Positions 7,355 through 12,751 of a stretch of DNA of 12,751 bases are shown piece by piece (the first letter of the stretch is position 1; each line of letters opens with the position of its first letter). A program made the position numbers and the translations under genes. A model generated the notes under the pieces. That model ran no database searches. It worked only from the letters and a program-made list of their open reading frames with translations, and was not told the DNA's origin. The stretch covers positions 1 to 12,751 of the forward strand of contig CANHJY010000029.1 in the NCBI GenBank assembly GCA_947461185.1. The letters are read 5' to 3'. The stretch is from Flavobacteriales bacterium. Its GTDB lineage: Bacteria > Bacteroidota > Bacteroidia > Flavobacteriales_D > Crocinitomicaceae.

Positions 7355-7864
7355 TTAATTGTTGGAAAATTTATATTCCGGCAAAAGATCCATTAATTTT
7401 TTCCTCGCAATGAAAATTCTACTCTTTACTGTACCAATTGGAATGTCTAATTGATCAGCTATCTCTTTGTACTTAAAACCTTTGAAGTGCATTTCAAATG
7501 GTTCTTTGTATTCCTTCTCCAATGAATTTATTTTACTGTGGACCTCCTTCTCCGTTAGTAAATGTACAGCAGAATTTTCAGAATCAGCAGTATTTAACAA
7601 ATAAAGATCTTTTGAATTGTCGAAAATTGTTCCCGATTTAACTTTTCTGCGGTATTGATTGATAAAGATGTTTCGCATTATCGTGAATACCCAGGCTCTA
7701 AAATTTGTCTGCGGTGTGTAGTAATTTCGATAGGTTATGGCCTTCAACATGGTCTCTTGGGTCAAGTCTTTCGCGTCCTCGTTGTTTCGGGTGAAATTCA
7801 AAGCAAAAGAGTGCAGATTACTTTCCATCCCGATTAGTGCTTCATTGAATTCTATAGTCGACAT
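7355..7864 (-). CDS. ECF-type RNA polymerase sigma factor leading the carotenoid operon
   Basis: 169 residues. Region 2 spans about 8-75, with the 2.2 helix NNEDAKDLTQETMLKA and NFRAWVFTIMRNIFINQYRR for -10 recognition. A short linker of about 40 residues replaces region 3. Region 4 (about 114-161) contains the helix-turn-helix YKEIADQLDIPIGTVKSRI. This two-domain layout is that of an extracytoplasmic-function sigma factor. Only 2 bases separate it from crtI, so it is made together with the enzymes and may autoregulate the operon. No anti-sigma factor is adjacent: purK is upstream and crtI downstream. Such a sigma factor is common at the head of flavobacterial crt clusters, usually, as I recall, with a MerR-type regulator that is absent here. 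Target promoters are unknown. Confidence 0.92.
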   Translation of the reverse strand: MSTIEFNEALIGMESNLHSFALNFTRNNEDAKDLTQETMLKAITYRNYYTPQTNFRAWVFTIMRNIFINQYRRKVKSGTIFDNSKDLYLLNTADSENSAVHLLTEKEVHSKINSLEKEYKEPFEMHFKGFKYKEIADQLDIPIGTVKSRIFIARKKLMDLLPEYKFSNN

Positions 7865-7871
7865 AACATAT

Positions 7872-7901
7872 TGTTTAACGTTTCTATCACAAAGCTAAAC
7901 A
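7872..7901. promoter_or_regulatory. Proximal TGTTTA-N18-TAAACA site of the sigma/carotenoid operon
   Basis: TGTTTA (7872-7877) and TAAACA (7896-7901) are separated by exactly 18 bases. The site ends 7 bases before the sigma factor ATG (7864), close to the 9 bases found for the matching site before the FAS1 gene. It overlaps the predicted -7 element (7890-7897), so a bound dimer would cover the promoter and the likely transcription start, a position that suits a repressor. Confidence 0.6.
7890..7897 (-). promoter_or_regulatory. Predicted -7 element of the sigma/carotenoid operon (TAGCTTTG)
   Basis: TAGCTTTG on the minus strand matches the Bacteroidota housekeeping -7 consensus TAnnTTTG exactly and lies 25 bases upstream of the ATG. 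No TTG at the usual -33 distance is seen; the region there is a run of T and A. The weak -33 would fit a promoter that needs an activator or an alternative sigma factor. Confidence 0.55.
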
Positions 7902-7905
7902 AAAA

Positions 7906-7935
7906 TGTTTAATAAAAAATAAAAAAGATTAAACA
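7906..7935. promoter_or_regulatory. Distal TGTTTA-N18-TAAACA site of the sigma/carotenoid operon
   Basis: Second copy of the spaced palindrome: TGTTTA (7906-7911), 18 bases, TAAACA (7930-7935). It lies 34 bases from the proximal copy, centre to centre. Its spacer is almost pure A/T. Read on the minus strand, it shares 27 of 33 aligned bases with the FAS1 upstream site, in two blocks of 16 and 11 separated by 6 mismatches. It covers the region where the -33 element would lie. Confidence 0.6.
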
Positions 7936-7982
7936 AAAGTTAAAAAAACACAATCAATTGATAATGAGTAATTTAAAATTTG

Positions 7983-9128
7983 TCAAGTGACAACTTTTAT
8001 TAACTTTTGAATCATTTTTGTCTTTTCAAAGACCTCATTGATGTCATTTCCGGTGACTGTTACATGTCCCATTTTACGAAAAGGCTTCGTTGTTGATTTA
8101 CCATATAAATGAGGATGTACACCAGGTATACGCAAGCTTTCAATCATTCCTTCATATTTCGCAGGGCCAGAAAAACCGGGCTCTCCGAGCAGATTAATCA
8201 TTGCTCCAGGCTGAATAATTGCTGTCGAACCAAGAGGAAGATTGAGAATGGCTCGGTAATGTTGCTCAAATTGGGAAGTAATATTGCATTCTATAGTATG
8301 ATGTCCGCTATTGTGAGGGCGCGGAGCGATTTCATTTACAAGTAAATCCCCATCGTTTGTTAAAAAAAATTCTACCGCAAGAATTCCGATCATATCCAAT
8401 TTTTCAATGATATTTTTAGCGATTCCTTGCGCTTCAATCTCAATAGAATTGGAAATATTAGCTGGTGCGAAAAGAAATTCAACCAAATTGGCTGAAGGAT
8501 TAAATTCACATTCAACAGCAGGATAAGCTGCTATTTCGCCGTTTTCATTTCTGGCAACAATTACAGCAATTTCTTTTTCAAATGGAATATATTTTTCTAA
8601 GATAGACGCATCACTAAACGCAACATCAAGATTGTTTTCAGACTTTAAGACTTGAACGCCCTTGCCATCATAACCTCCGGTCCTTAATTTCTGTACAATT
8701 GGATATTCATGGATTAATGCTTTTAGATTGGCATTTTCGTCCACTATTTCAAAAGGTGCTGTAGGAATATGATTTTCTTGGTAGAATTGCTTTTGAAGCC
8801 CCTTATCTTTTATAATTTTCAATACGCGTGGTTGTGGAAAAATTTTCTTACCCGACTTTTCTAAATCCTCCAGAGCTTCAACACTAACATTTTCAATTTC
8901 AACAGTAATAATATCCTTGCTTTTACCAAATTCAAAAACCTTTTGGTAATCCGTTATGCTTCCTAGCTCAAAACTTTTTGCTATTGCCTTCGCTGGTGCA
9001 CCTGGATCACTATCTAGTATTGAAATATCAAGATCAAGATTAATGGCTTCTTGAATAAACATTCTTCCTAACTGACCACCGCCAATAATGCCAATTTTTA
9101 AGTCTTTTGCTGTCCAAATTGTTTCCAT
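7983..9128 (-). CDS. purK: PurK, N5-carboxyaminoimidazole ribonucleotide synthase
   Basis: 381 residues from the preferred ATG at 9128. The ATP-grasp enzyme carboxylates aminoimidazole ribonucleotide with ATP and bicarbonate in de novo purine synthesis; its partner PurE is not in the window. Visible signatures are IGIIGGGQLGRMF near the N-terminus, the VQKLRTGGYDGKGVQ glycine-rich ATP-grasp loop, LAVEFFLTNDGDLLVNEIAPRPHNSGHHT with metal-binding Glu/Asn, and the LLGEPGFSG and KMGHVT motifs near the end. A TTG two codons upstream could extend it to 9134, but METIW after an ATG is the simpler start. The -7-like TATATTTG lies directly in front. It is divergent from hpt, another purine gene. A 118-base gap to the sigma gene separates it from the carotenoid operon. 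Confidence 0.95.
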   Translation of the reverse strand: METIWTAKDLKIGIIGGGQLGRMFIQEAINLDLDISILDSDPGAPAKAIAKSFELGSITDYQKVFEFGKSKDIITVEIENVSVEALEDLEKSGKKIFPQPRVLKIIKDKGLQKQFYQENHIPTAPFEIVDENANLKALIHEYPIVQKLRTGGYDGKGVQVLKSENNLDVAFSDASILEKYIPFEKEIAVIVARNENGEIAAYPAVECEFNPSANLVEFLFAPANISNSIEIEAQGIAKNIIEKLDMIGILAVEFFLTNDGDLLVNEIAPRPHNSGHHTIECNITSQFEQHYRAILNLPLGSTAIIQPGAMINLLGEPGFSGPAKYEGMIESLRIPGVHPHLYGKSTTKPFRKMGHVTVTGNDINEVFEKTKMIQKLIKVVT

Positions 9129-9131
9129 GCT

Positions 9132-9139
9132 CAAATATA
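9132..9139 (-). promoter_or_regulatory. Predicted -7 element for purK (TATATTTG)
   Basis: TATATTTG on the minus strand matches TAnnTTTG exactly and ends only 3 bases before the purK ATG at 9128. Transcription from it would start at or next to the ATG, giving a leaderless message. No clear TTG at -33 is visible, so this is tentative. Confidence 0.4.
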
Positions 9140-9195
9140 AGTTGCTTTTTTGAGACCTGTGATAAGCACCTGAGGCTATATTCTATAATTAATCG

Positions 9196-9203
9196 TAACT
9201 TTG
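9196..9203 (+). promoter_or_regulatory. Predicted -7 element for the hpt operon (TAACTTTG)
   Basis: TAACTTTG matches the Bacteroidota -7 consensus TAnnTTTG exactly, 19 bases before the hpt GTG start. No strong -33 TTG is seen at the usual spacing. It faces away from the purK element in the 94-base divergent region, so both purine promoters lie in one short stretch. Confidence 0.5.
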
Positions 9204-9222
9204 TAAACAAGATATTTGAATA

Positions 9223-9756
9223 GTGATACAAGTCAACGATAAATATTTTGAAAGTTACCTTTCTGAAGAGACCATATCCAATCGCGTTTCCGTGCTTGCT
9301 GATAACATCAATAATGATTACAAAAACAAGAATGTTGTATTCATTGTAATTCTCAATGGGGCTTTTATGTTTGCTTCTGATTTAATAAAAAAAATAACTA
9401 TTCCTTGTGAGGTAAGTTTTGTGAAGTTAAGTTCCTATCATGGCATGCAGACAACTGGTCGTGTTGATGAAGTTATTGGATTGAATACATCGATCACAGG
9501 AAAGGACGTTGTTATTATTGAAGATATTGTTGACACAGGAATTACTATAGGTAAGGTTAAGAAGTTACTTCAATCATCACAACCAGCGTCATTGTCAATT
9601 TGTACATTATTGTTTAAACCAGAAGCATTTCATGGAGATATTATTCCAGAAATTATAGGATTTTCAATTCCAAATGATTTCGTAGTGGGTTATGGTTTGG
9701 ATTACGATGAAAAAGGAAGAAATTTACCTTGTATTTATAAAATAAAAGCATCATAA
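9223..9756 (+). CDS. hpt: Hypoxanthine phosphoribosyltransferase
   Basis: 177 residues. It salvages hypoxanthine (and usually guanine) with PRPP to give IMP or GMP in the cytosol. The PRPP loop VVIIEDIVDTGIT is at about 95-107, the flexible-loop region KLSSYHGMQTTG at about 68-79, and the purine-contact FVVGYGLDYDEKGRNLP near 152-168. The start is a GTG at 9223: the in-frame codons just upstream are ATA and then the stop TGA (9217-9219), so no longer start exists, and the next ATG is far inside the fold. It begins an operon; adk starts one base after its stop codon. The placement opposite purK and before adk groups purine salvage, synthesis and nucleotide balance. Confidence 0.94.
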   Translation: MIQVNDKYFESYLSEETISNRVSVLADNINNDYKNKNVVFIVILNGAFMFASDLIKKITIPCEVSFVKLSSYHGMQTTGRVDEVIGLNTSITGKDVVIIEDIVDTGITIGKVKKLLQSSQPASLSICTLLFKPEAFHGDIIPEIIGFSIPNDFVVGYGLDYDEKGRNLPCIYKIKAS

Positions 9757-9757
9757 C

Positions 9758-10330
9758 ATGTTGAATATTGTTTTATTTGGCCCTCCTGGAGCAGGAAAAG
9801 GAACCCAATCAGAAAGATTGATTGAAAAATACGGTTTGGTTCATTTGTCAACTGGTGATATTTTCAGAGCGAACATTAAGGGTGAAACGGAATTGGGTAA
9901 TTTAGCTAAATCGTACATGGATAAAGGATTGTTGGTTCCTGATGAAGTAACAATCAATATGCTGCGTGCAGAAGTACTCAAGCATTCAGCATGCAAAGGG
10001 TTTATATTCGATGGTTTCCCAAGAACTCAAGCCCAAGCTGCTGCACTTGATCAATTACTAATTGAATTGGGAACGTCAATAAGTGTAATGTTAGCTCTTG
10101 AAGTGGAAGAAGAAGAATTGAAAGATCGTTTACTTAAAAGAGCAGCATTTAGCGGAAGAGCTGATGATGCAGACCCTAAAATAATTGAAAATAGAATCGC
10201 TGTTTATAATCAAGAAACGGCACCCGTAAAATCGTTCTACATGTCACAAAATAAATTTATATCAATTGACGGTTTGGGAACGATTGATGAAATTACTTTA
10301 CGTTTGAATCAAGCAATTGATTCATTATAA
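9758..10330 (+). CDS. adk: Adenylate kinase, short LID form
   Basis: 190 residues. It catalyses ATP + AMP to two ADP and so sets the adenylate balance. The Walker A loop GPPGAGKGT is at 8-16, the AMP-binding segment HLSTGDIFR at 29-37, and GFIFDGFPRTQAQ at 81-93. RLLKRAAFSGRADD (124-137) is a short LID with no zinc-binding cysteines, followed by IIENRIAVYNQETAPV. The short form explains the length against about 215 residues for long-LID enzymes. Only one base separates it from the hpt stop, which points to translational coupling. A 28-base gap leads to obgE. Confidence 0.96.
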   Translation: MLNIVLFGPPGAGKGTQSERLIEKYGLVHLSTGDIFRANIKGETELGNLAKSYMDKGLLVPDEVTINMLRAEVLKHSACKGFIFDGFPRTQAQAAALDQLLIELGTSISVMLALEVEEEELKDRLLKRAAFSGRADDADPKIIENRIAVYNQETAPVKSFYMSQNKFISIDGLGTIDEITLRLNQAIDSL

Positions 10331-10358
10331 ATCCACCTCATAAGCTCCCCCTGAAAGC

Positions 10359-11351
10359 ATGGCATCTGACAACTTTGTTGATTACGTAAAAATACATTGC
10401 TCTTCAGGAAATGGTGGAGGAGGATCTACCCATTTTCGTCGAGAAAAGTACATTCCAAAAGGAGGACCTGACGGAGGTGATGGGGGTCGTGGAGGACATA
10501 TTATCATTCGAGGAAATTCGCAATTGTGGACATTACTGCATCTTAAATTTAAGAAACATATCAAGGCAGGTCATGGTACACATGGATCTGGAAACCTTCA
10601 AACAGGTGCTCAAGGCAAAGAAGAGTATATCGAAGTCCCACTGGGTACCTTAGCAAAAGATGAGGAAACAGGTGAAGTACTTTTTGAAATCACAGAAGAT
10701 GGTGAAGAGCGTATTTTACAGCCTGGTGGAAGAGGAGGCTTAGGCAACAATCAATTCAAATCTGCAACCAATCAAACACCGCGTTATGCTCAACCAGGAG
10801 AAGAGGGTAAAGAAGGATGGAAAATATTAGAACTTAAAGTTTTGGCAGATGTCGGATTGGTTGGTTTTCCAAATGCAGGGAAAAGTACTTTACTTTCCGC
10901 ACTGTCCTCCGCGAAACCTGAGATTGGTGATTATCCTTTTACTACATTAAGACCTAATCTTGGTATCGTTTCTTATCGTGATTACCGTTCATTTATCATG
11001 GCTGATATTCCTGGAATTATTGAAGGCGCCCACAAAGGTAAAGGACTTGGCCTTAGATTTTTAAGACATATTGAACGTAATTCTCTGCTATTATTTTTAA
11101 TACCAGCAGATAGCGATGATATACACAAGGAATATAAAATACTAGTCAATGAACTGAAACAGTATAATCCTGAATTGCTTCATAAGGAGCGTATTCTTGC
11201 CATTTCAAAATCTGATATGCTAGATGATGAACTTAAACAAGAAATCCAAAAAGATCTTCCAAAAATTCCATGTTTGTTTATCTCAGCAATTAGTCAGGAA
11301 GGTTTGGTTGAGTTGAAAGATACCATTTGGAAGTCATTAAACCATGATTGA
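10359..11351 (+). CDS. obgE: Obg-family GTPase (ObgE/CgtA)
   Basis: 330 residues. Essential GTPase linked to large ribosomal subunit assembly and stress control. The glycine-rich Obg fold fills about 1-158 ([41 protein letters not shown]). The G domain then shows P-loop GFPNAGKST (169-177), switch [12 protein letters not shown]3 [16 protein letters not shown] starting at 216, and a G5-like SAIS at 309-312. The G4 motif reads SKSD (283-286) rather than the textbook NKxD. The extra C-terminal domain of some Obg proteins is absent. Adk precedes by 28 bases and the PAP2 gene overlaps its end by 8 bases, so all are likely on one transcript. Confidence 0.96.
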   Translation: MASDNFVDYVKIHCSSGNGGGGSTHFRREKYIPKGGPDGGDGGRGGHIIIRGNSQLWTLLHLKFKKHIKAGHGTHGSGNLQTGAQGKEEYIEVPLGTLAKDEETGEVLFEITEDGEERILQPGGRGGLGNNQFKSATNQTPRYAQPGEEGKEGWKILELKVLADVGLVGFPNAGKSTLLSALSSAKPEIGDYPFTTLRPNLGIVSYRDYRSFIMADIPGIIEGAHKGKGLGLRFLRHIERNSLLLFLIPADSDDIHKEYKILVNELKQYNPELLHKERILAISKSDMLDDELKQEIQKDLPKIPCLFISAISQEGLVELKDTIWKSLNHD

Positions 11352-11937
11352 GCTCATACTGGGAATTGATAGGTCAATAGTTTTAGCTGTTAATAGCGCA
11401 AATAGCCCTTTTTGGGATGAAGTAATGTGGATTGTTTCCTCAAAACTTTTTTGGTTACTTCCGCTTTCGCTTATTCTATTTGCGGCTTGGAAACATCTAC
11501 AAGTTAAATCTTTTTGGTTATTCGTTATTTGTGGCGTTGGGCTTTATGCGATAACAGACCAGGTGTGTCTGCACTTTTTCAAGAATCTTATACTAAGGCA
11601 ACGTCCCTCCTATCATCCCGAATTAAGTAAAATGCTTCACTTTTACAATAACGATGGCGAATATTACAAAGGAAAAGAATTTGCTAGTTTTGTGTCTTCC
11701 CATGCTGCAAATTATTTTGCGATGCTTTCCTTTTTGTTTTTTGCAATAGGTAAAAAGTTAAATCCTCCTATTTGGATTTTGTTCATAATCGGTTTATTGG
11801 TTTGCTATAGCAGAATGTATTTGGGCGTTCATTATCCAAGCGATTTGATCGGAGGAGCTTTAGTTGGAATTCTTCTCGCTTTTTTGGTCGATAAATATGT
11901 TTTTCGTAAACTTCAATCACTTTATTGTAAGTCATGA
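11344..11937 (+). CDS. PAP2-family integral membrane phosphatase
   Basis: 197 residues with several hydrophobic segments (about 34-48, 56-70, 121-136, 142-155, 168-183). The three-part phosphatase signature is present: KNLILRQRP (80-88, KX6RP), SSH (118-120, in place of the usual PSGH) and [12 protein letters not shown] (156-167, SRX5HX3D). The family dephosphorylates lipid phosphates such as undecaprenyl diphosphate or phosphatidic acid, with the active site facing the periplasm. The exact substrate cannot be read from the sequence; undecaprenyl recycling is one possibility. The start overlaps obgE by 8 bases and the stop overlaps crcB by 4 (ATGA), so it is coupled to both neighbours. Confidence 0.9.
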   Translation: MIELILGIDRSIVLAVNSANSPFWDEVMWIVSSKLFWLLPLSLILFAAWKHLQVKSFWLFVICGVGLYAITDQVCLHFFKNLILRQRPSYHPELSKMLHFYNNDGEYYKGKEFASFVSSHAANYFAMLSFLFFAIGKKLNPPIWILFIIGLLVCYSRMYLGVHYPSDLIGGALVGILLAFLVDKYVFRKLQSLYCKS

Positions 11938-12299
11938 ATGCATTACTCGTTTTTATTGGTGGTGGACTAGGAAGCTTGATGCGTTATGGAATCAGCATGA
12001 TTTCCTCAAAATATATTGCTAACGGCTTTCCTGTTGCAACATTAATTTCAAATATTTTTGCTTGTTTAATTTTAGGGATCGTAATGCTTATTGTTATCCC
12101 AAAACTTCCTGAATCAACATGGATTCATCCACTTGTTGTTGTTGGGATTTGCGGAGGATTTAGTACTTTTTCGACTTTCAGCGCAGAGACATTGAACTTA
12201 TTTCAAAGTGGAAATGCCATTTTAGGATTGTTTAATATTTTGACTTCTGTAGGAACATGCATTGGAATATTATACATGATTTCATCAACCGCGAAATAA
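11934..12299 (+). CDS. crcB: CrcB/Fluc fluoride channel
   Basis: 121 residues, about four membrane helices. Small channel that works as a dual-topology dimer and lets fluoride leave the cell. Family landmarks are GGGLGSLMRYGIS at 9-21 (GGxxGxxxRY), the pore Asn at 40 in TLISNIFACLILG, and GICGGFSTFSTFSAE at 71-85 with the two Phe (79, 82) that line the ion path. A single gene fits the homodimeric type. The ATG overlaps the PAP2 stop in ATGA. No fluoride riboswitch can precede it directly, because the coding regions overlap; expression appears to follow the obgE operon. The stop codon abuts the stop of the convergent gene with no bases between. Confidence 0.95.
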   Translation: MNALLVFIGGGLGSLMRYGISMISSKYIANGFPVATLISNIFACLILGIVMLIVIPKLPESTWIHPLVVVGICGGFSTFSTFSAETLNLFQSGNAILGLFNILTSVGTCIGILYMISSTAK

Positions 12300-12751
12300 T
12301 CAAGCTTCCGGAATATTGTCATGAATTGTTTCAATGAGTATTTTTCTTCGCTCAAGAAATTTAGACAAATCAAATTTCGCCATGGCCTTCTTTTCTTTGT
12401 AAGAGAAAAATGCTTTGAACCATTTGTAAGCTGACAACCCAAAAACCCCAATTAAACAATAATAAAGAAATGCCATCCAATAACTAGGGTAAATCAAGTT
12501 GTAAAATACAAAAATGACTGGAATATTAACTAGCCCAATGATGATTTTTCCAAGCAGTAATTTCACAGAGCCCCAGAAAACTTTTCTCTTAAATTTTTTT
12601 TCTACGAAACGTTTAATCAATATATACGGTAATCCGGCATGCACAAGTCCGAGAATGGCAAAAGGGAATAAAAACACCAATGTGAAAATCTCCTTGAATA
12701 CTGAAAGTTTATTATTTAGTGAAAACTCATAAAGGCATTTTTCTCTTATCC
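12300..12751 (-). CDS. C-terminal part of a membrane protein, possibly a phospholipid/glycerol acyltransferase (5' end outside window)
   Basis: The frame is open from the right edge down to the stop at 12300-12302, giving about 149 residues. No in-frame ATG is seen at the expected start; the first TTG at 12680 is unlikely to be the true start because coding sequence continues upstream (residues such as YEFSLNNKLSVF). Two long hydrophobic blocks (about 24-43 and 67-103 of the visible part) flank a basic segment, KRFVEKKFKRKVFWGSVKLLLGK, and the tail is charged. The pattern LVFLFPFAILGLVHAGLPYIL followed by a basic stretch and FWGSVK resembles the C-terminal region of lysophospholipid or glycerol-3-phosphate acyltransferase-like proteins in Bacteroidota. 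The catalytic HX4D part would lie outside the window, so the family call is tentative. Confidence 0.5.
   Translation of the reverse strand, partial: IREKCLYEFSLNNKLSVFKEIFTLVFLFPFAILGLVHAGLPYILIKRFVEKKFKRKVFWGSVKLLLGKIIIGLVNIPVIFVFYNLIYPSYWMAFLYYCLIGVFGLSAYKWFKAFFSYKEKKAMAKFDLSKFLERRKILIETIHDNIPEA

Noticed and set aside
7953..7962. ATCAATTGAT palindrome followed on the minus strand by a T run, a possible purK terminator
   Set aside because: A hairpin from this palindrome would have almost no loop and only A/T-rich pairing. It is too weak to call a terminator.
9129..9134. TTG start that would lengthen PurK by two residues
   Set aside because: The ATG at 9128 is a stronger start and gives the usual N-terminus. 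The TTG overlaps the predicted -7 element.
9204..9209. TAAACA before hpt as a fourth operator site
   Set aside because: There is no TGTTTA at the 18-base distance (9180-9185 does not match), so it is a lone half-site.
11900..11934. Fluoride riboswitch for crcB
   Set aside because: The crcB start overlaps the PAP2 coding region, and no riboswitch-like pseudoknot elements were seen.
12203..12451. Minus-strand open frame across the crcB end and the next gene
   Set aside because: It covers the end of crcB and overlaps the real minus-strand gene in another frame, and it shows no recognisable domain.

Overview
The window looks like chromosomal DNA of a member of the Bacteroidota, most likely the Flavobacteriales. 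It is AT-rich, and gene starts generally lack Shine-Dalgarno sequences. TAnnTTTG-type -7 promoter elements sit before several genes. One secreted protein ends in a type IX secretion (T9SS) sorting domain, and the gene content (a SUF operon with a DUF59 gene, an ECF sigma/crtI/crtB block, hpt-adk-obgE beside purK) fits that group. Genus cannot be decided from the sequence alone. No rRNA, tRNA, CRISPR array, IS element or phage gene was seen.

Layout. Bases 2-1660 (+) are the end of a SUF iron-sulfur operon: 5'-truncated sufS, sufE and a sufT-like DUF59 gene. Bases 1747-3303 (+) encode a three-FAS1-domain secreted protein with a T9SS C-terminal domain, closed by a strong hairpin terminator. On the minus strand, 3344-3979 is a stand-alone phosphoribosyltransferase. 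Bases 7864-4079 (-) form a tightly packed operon: ECF sigma factor, phytoene desaturase crtI, phytoene synthase crtB, type I isopentenyl-diphosphate isomerase idi, and a 6-pyruvoyl-tetrahydropterin-synthase-type enzyme. Upstream on the same strand is purK (9128-7983). Diverging from purK is a + strand operon: hpt, adk, obgE, a PAP2-family membrane phosphatase and a CrcB/Fluc fluoride channel (9223-12299). The window ends inside a convergent minus-strand membrane-protein gene, probably the C-terminal part of an acyltransferase.

How the genes work together. Idi balances the C5 isoprenoid pool, CrtB makes phytoene and CrtI desaturates it, so the operon carries the route to lycopene-type carotenoids. 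No cyclase or hydroxylase is present here. The leading sigma factor suggests dedicated transcriptional control. The last gene adds a pterin enzyme whose catalytic spacing matches tetrahydrobiopterin-type PTPS rather than the queuosine enzyme QueD.

Most notable observation. The palindromic pattern TGTTTA-N18-TAAACA was found three times in the window: twice in tandem in front of the sigma/carotenoid operon and once in front of the FAS1 gene. In each region the copy nearest the gene ends 7 or 9 bases from the ATG. This looks like an operator for an unidentified dimeric regulator that joins carotenoid synthesis and the secreted FAS1 protein into one regulon. A second regulatory candidate is a pair of mutually exclusive hairpins around the start codon of the phosphoribosyltransferase gene.
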